Assembly (NCBI GenBank): GCA_937891895.1
Contig: CALATN010000121.1
Coordinates: 1-6,756, forward strand
Reading direction: 5' to 3'
DNA: 6,756 bases
Source of the DNA: an uncultured Clostridia bacterium
Lineage (GTDB): Bacteria; Bacillota; Clostridia; Oscillospirales; Ruminococcaceae
The notes under the pieces are model-generated. The model was not told the DNA's origin and did not search any database. It saw nothing but the letters and a program-made list of their open reading frames with translations. A program made the translations under genes and the position numbers. Positions 5,226 through 6,756 of this stretch are shown here, piece after piece (positions within the stretch are counted from its first letter, which is position 1; every line of letters begins with the position of its first letter).

Positions 5226-6756
5226 CTATTCAATGCCCCTGTAGTAAAGTCCACGGGTAAAGCCGCTGTCAGCAAGCTTTCTGCCCTCACGGTAGCAGTC
5301 AATCACTCGCTTTATCTCCGCCGCGGTTTCGTCGGTAAAATCAAGTTCAACAAAATCCGCGCAGATTTCGTCCATACGGTCACTCATCATCAGCAGGTCG
5401 CTGTTGAGAATTTCGCTTGATATGCCGTCGCACTTTACCCTGAATTCACGTCCTGTCCTGTCGGTAAGCCTGCCCGTGCAGTTCTTGCAGCCGCCAACCG
5501 CCTGCTTTACGGGACAGTTTCTTGTCAGCATAACAGGCAGATAGCCGTAGCCGATTATTCCCACAGGAATGTTGCCGCAGATTTTCGGCAGCTGTGAAGC
5601 CTTCATCTCAAAGCTTGCAGTAACGTCCGCAAGTCCCAGCTGTCGTGCCGTTTTCACGGAATACGGACTTACAATATTGAGTCCGAAGCCGCCGTGCAGA
5701 GTAAATCCAAGTGCCTTGCCAAGCTGAACGTGGGCAAGGTTTGTGCAAAGAATGTGGGTAAATCCGCTTTCCTTTACAGCCTCAAGCTGTTTTGCCAGTC
5801 TGCCTTCATCGTCAACAAATCTTGGCAGTTCAACAATTATATTTTCCGCCGCCTGTACTTTGCCGCAAAGCTTCAGCGGTACAACAACTTCATCAGCTTC
5901 AGCCGAAGCTGCAAGCTGTTCCGCAGAAGAAATTTTAACACGTATTTTTGCTGGGTAGCGGTTTTCACGTCTGAAATCAATGTCAACCCCGCAGATGCGT
6001 TGTTCAGGCTTTGCCGCCGCAATCCGTGCCGCGTCCATTTTTTCAACAGCTTCACGTCTCAAAGCGTTGATTGCAGACGCGGGCAGCATTAACCCCTCGT
6101 CGATTTCGGCGCTAATATTACCAATAGTATAAATTGTGTCACCCAACTTATCAAGCTGACGGGCAATATAATCTCTGTCAGCAGGACGATTTTTCGCAAT
6201 TTCGGGAACAGCGCCCTCCGCTGTAACCGTTATTCCGCTGCAGGTCATTTCAAGCCGTGACGGCTCGCCGTTCTTTATATATGCACAAAAGTCAGCTGTC
6301 GCCGCCTTTGTTTCTTTTCTGTATTTTTCACGCAGTTCGGGCAGAACAGCCTCCGCCGAAACCACGTCCTCTTTTCTTCGGTAGCCGAACATTTCCGTGC
6401 CGAGTCTGTTCGTAAGATAACCGTCGGTAAAGCCGCTTCGGGAGAAAACCGCCCTAAGCGTGTCAAGGTCAGGCTCGTTGCCGTCAAGCGCCGCACGGCA
6501 AGCCGTAACCGCCGCCGCAACGTACTCCGCACGCTTCATACGACCCTCGATTTTCAGTGAAGCAACACCGATTTCACTCAGCTTGTCAATCTGCGGAATA
6601 CCGCACAAATCCTTCAGTGAAAGGTCATAACGCTCCTTGCTTCCCATTGCTGAAAACGGAAGTCTGCAGGCCTGTGCACACATACCGCGATTAGCACTTC
6701 GTGAACCTATCATTGCGCTCATAAAGCACTGTCCCGAAACGGACATACAAAGCGCA
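5226..6756 (-). CDS. U32 family protein (RlhA/YdcP-type), N-terminus outside the window
   Basis: Family U32 proteins are called peptidases, but characterised members (RlhA, TrhP, UbiU/UbiV) are iron-sulfur proteins in rRNA, tRNA or ubiquinone hydroxylation. The visible 509 codons are in frame to the window edge and start inside the family signature: ALCMSVSGQCFMS, then RSANRGMCAQACR. Its cysteines (visible residues 3, 10, 26, 30) sit where ligands of the [4Fe-4S] cluster are expected. SLKDLCGIPQIDKL and ASLKIEGRMKRAEYVAAAV follow. The middle part, from FTDGYLTNRLGTEMFGYRR to about the NALRREAVEKMD segment, fits DUF3656. The last third resembles a second barrel half (LHGGFGLNI, FEMKASQLPKI) and ends in a cysteine cluster, RNCPVKQAVGGCKNC. 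The DUF3656-like region makes an RlhA-type 23S rRNA hydroxylation role more likely than TrhP, but this is inference. Upstream residues, perhaps 150-200, are missing. An ATG at 6746 is internal and not the start. Confidence 0.88.
   Translation of the reverse strand, partial: ALCMSVSGQCFMSAMIGSRSANRGMCAQACRLPFSAMGSKERYDLSLKDLCGIPQIDKLSEIGVASLKIEGRMKRAEYVAAAVTACRAALDGNEPDLDTLRAVFSRSGFTDGYLTNRLGTEMFGYRRKEDVVSAEAVLPELREKYRKETKAATADFCAYIKNGEPSRLEMTCSGITVTAEGAVPEIAKNRPADRDYIARQLDKLGDTIYTIGNISAEIDEGLMLPASAINALRREAVEKMDAARIAAAKPEQRICGVDIDFRRENRYPAKIRVKISSAEQLAASAEADEVVVPLKLCGKVQAAENIIVELPRFVDDEGRLAKQLEAVKESGFTHILCTNLAHVQLGKALGFTLHGGFGLNIVSPYSVKTARQLGLADVTASFEMKASQLPKICGNIPVGIIGYGYLPVMLTRNCPVKQAVGGCKNCTGRLTDRTGREFRVKCDGISSEILNSDLLMMSDRMDEICADFVELDFTDETAAEIKRVIDCYREGRKLADSGFTRGLYYRGIE

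Noticed and set aside
1..6756. tRNA, rRNA, CRISPR array, transposase or phage genes
   Set aside because: None seen; the only repeats are the short heptads and hairpins listed, without regular spacer structure.

Overview
All recognisable genes lie on the minus strand, so the window reads biologically from right to left. The gene set is a cell-shape (elongasome) locus: mreB, mreC, mreD and the start of a class B penicillin-binding protein 2 gene, preceded by a U32-family gene and a small DUF4321-type membrane protein. Together with purine-rich Shine-Dalgarno sites, a canonical TATAAT -10 box and moderate base composition, this order points to a Gram-positive anaerobe of the Clostridia. The Oscillospiraceae/Ruminococcus group is my best guess, from overall impression and not from a search.

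Layout, in direction of transcription. (1) 6756-5226: 3' two-thirds of a U32 'peptidase' of the RlhA/YdcP type with a DUF3656-like middle region, cut by the window edge. (2) 5209-4934: DUF4321-like two-helix membrane protein, 16 bp downstream and probably co-transcribed. (3) 4933-4653: intergenic region with an inverted array of 7-bp repeats, a strong rho-independent terminator (4793-4821), an A-rich tract and an extended -10 promoter that should start the mre operon. (4) 4652-3636: mreB. (5) 3635-3532: spacer with two consecutive hairpins, one terminator-like. (6) 3531-2944 and 2925-2317: two unrecognised six-helix membrane proteins that look like tandem paralogues of each other. (7) 2298-1432: mreC. 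(8) 1418-852: mreD. (9) 851-724: spacer filled by two hairpins and a second, shorter copy of the 7-bp repeat. (10) 723-1: N-terminal 241 codons of PBP2 (mrdA), from a GTG start.

MreB filaments under the membrane, the MreC/MreD membrane scaffold and PBP2 together direct lateral peptidoglycan synthesis. The most unusual gene-level feature is the pair of paralogous membrane proteins placed between mreB and mreC, genes that are commonly adjacent. The hairpins after mreB and after mreD may set expression ratios within the operon. The heptad repeat and the twin-hairpin element sit directly behind stop codons and look like dispersed intergenic repeats.
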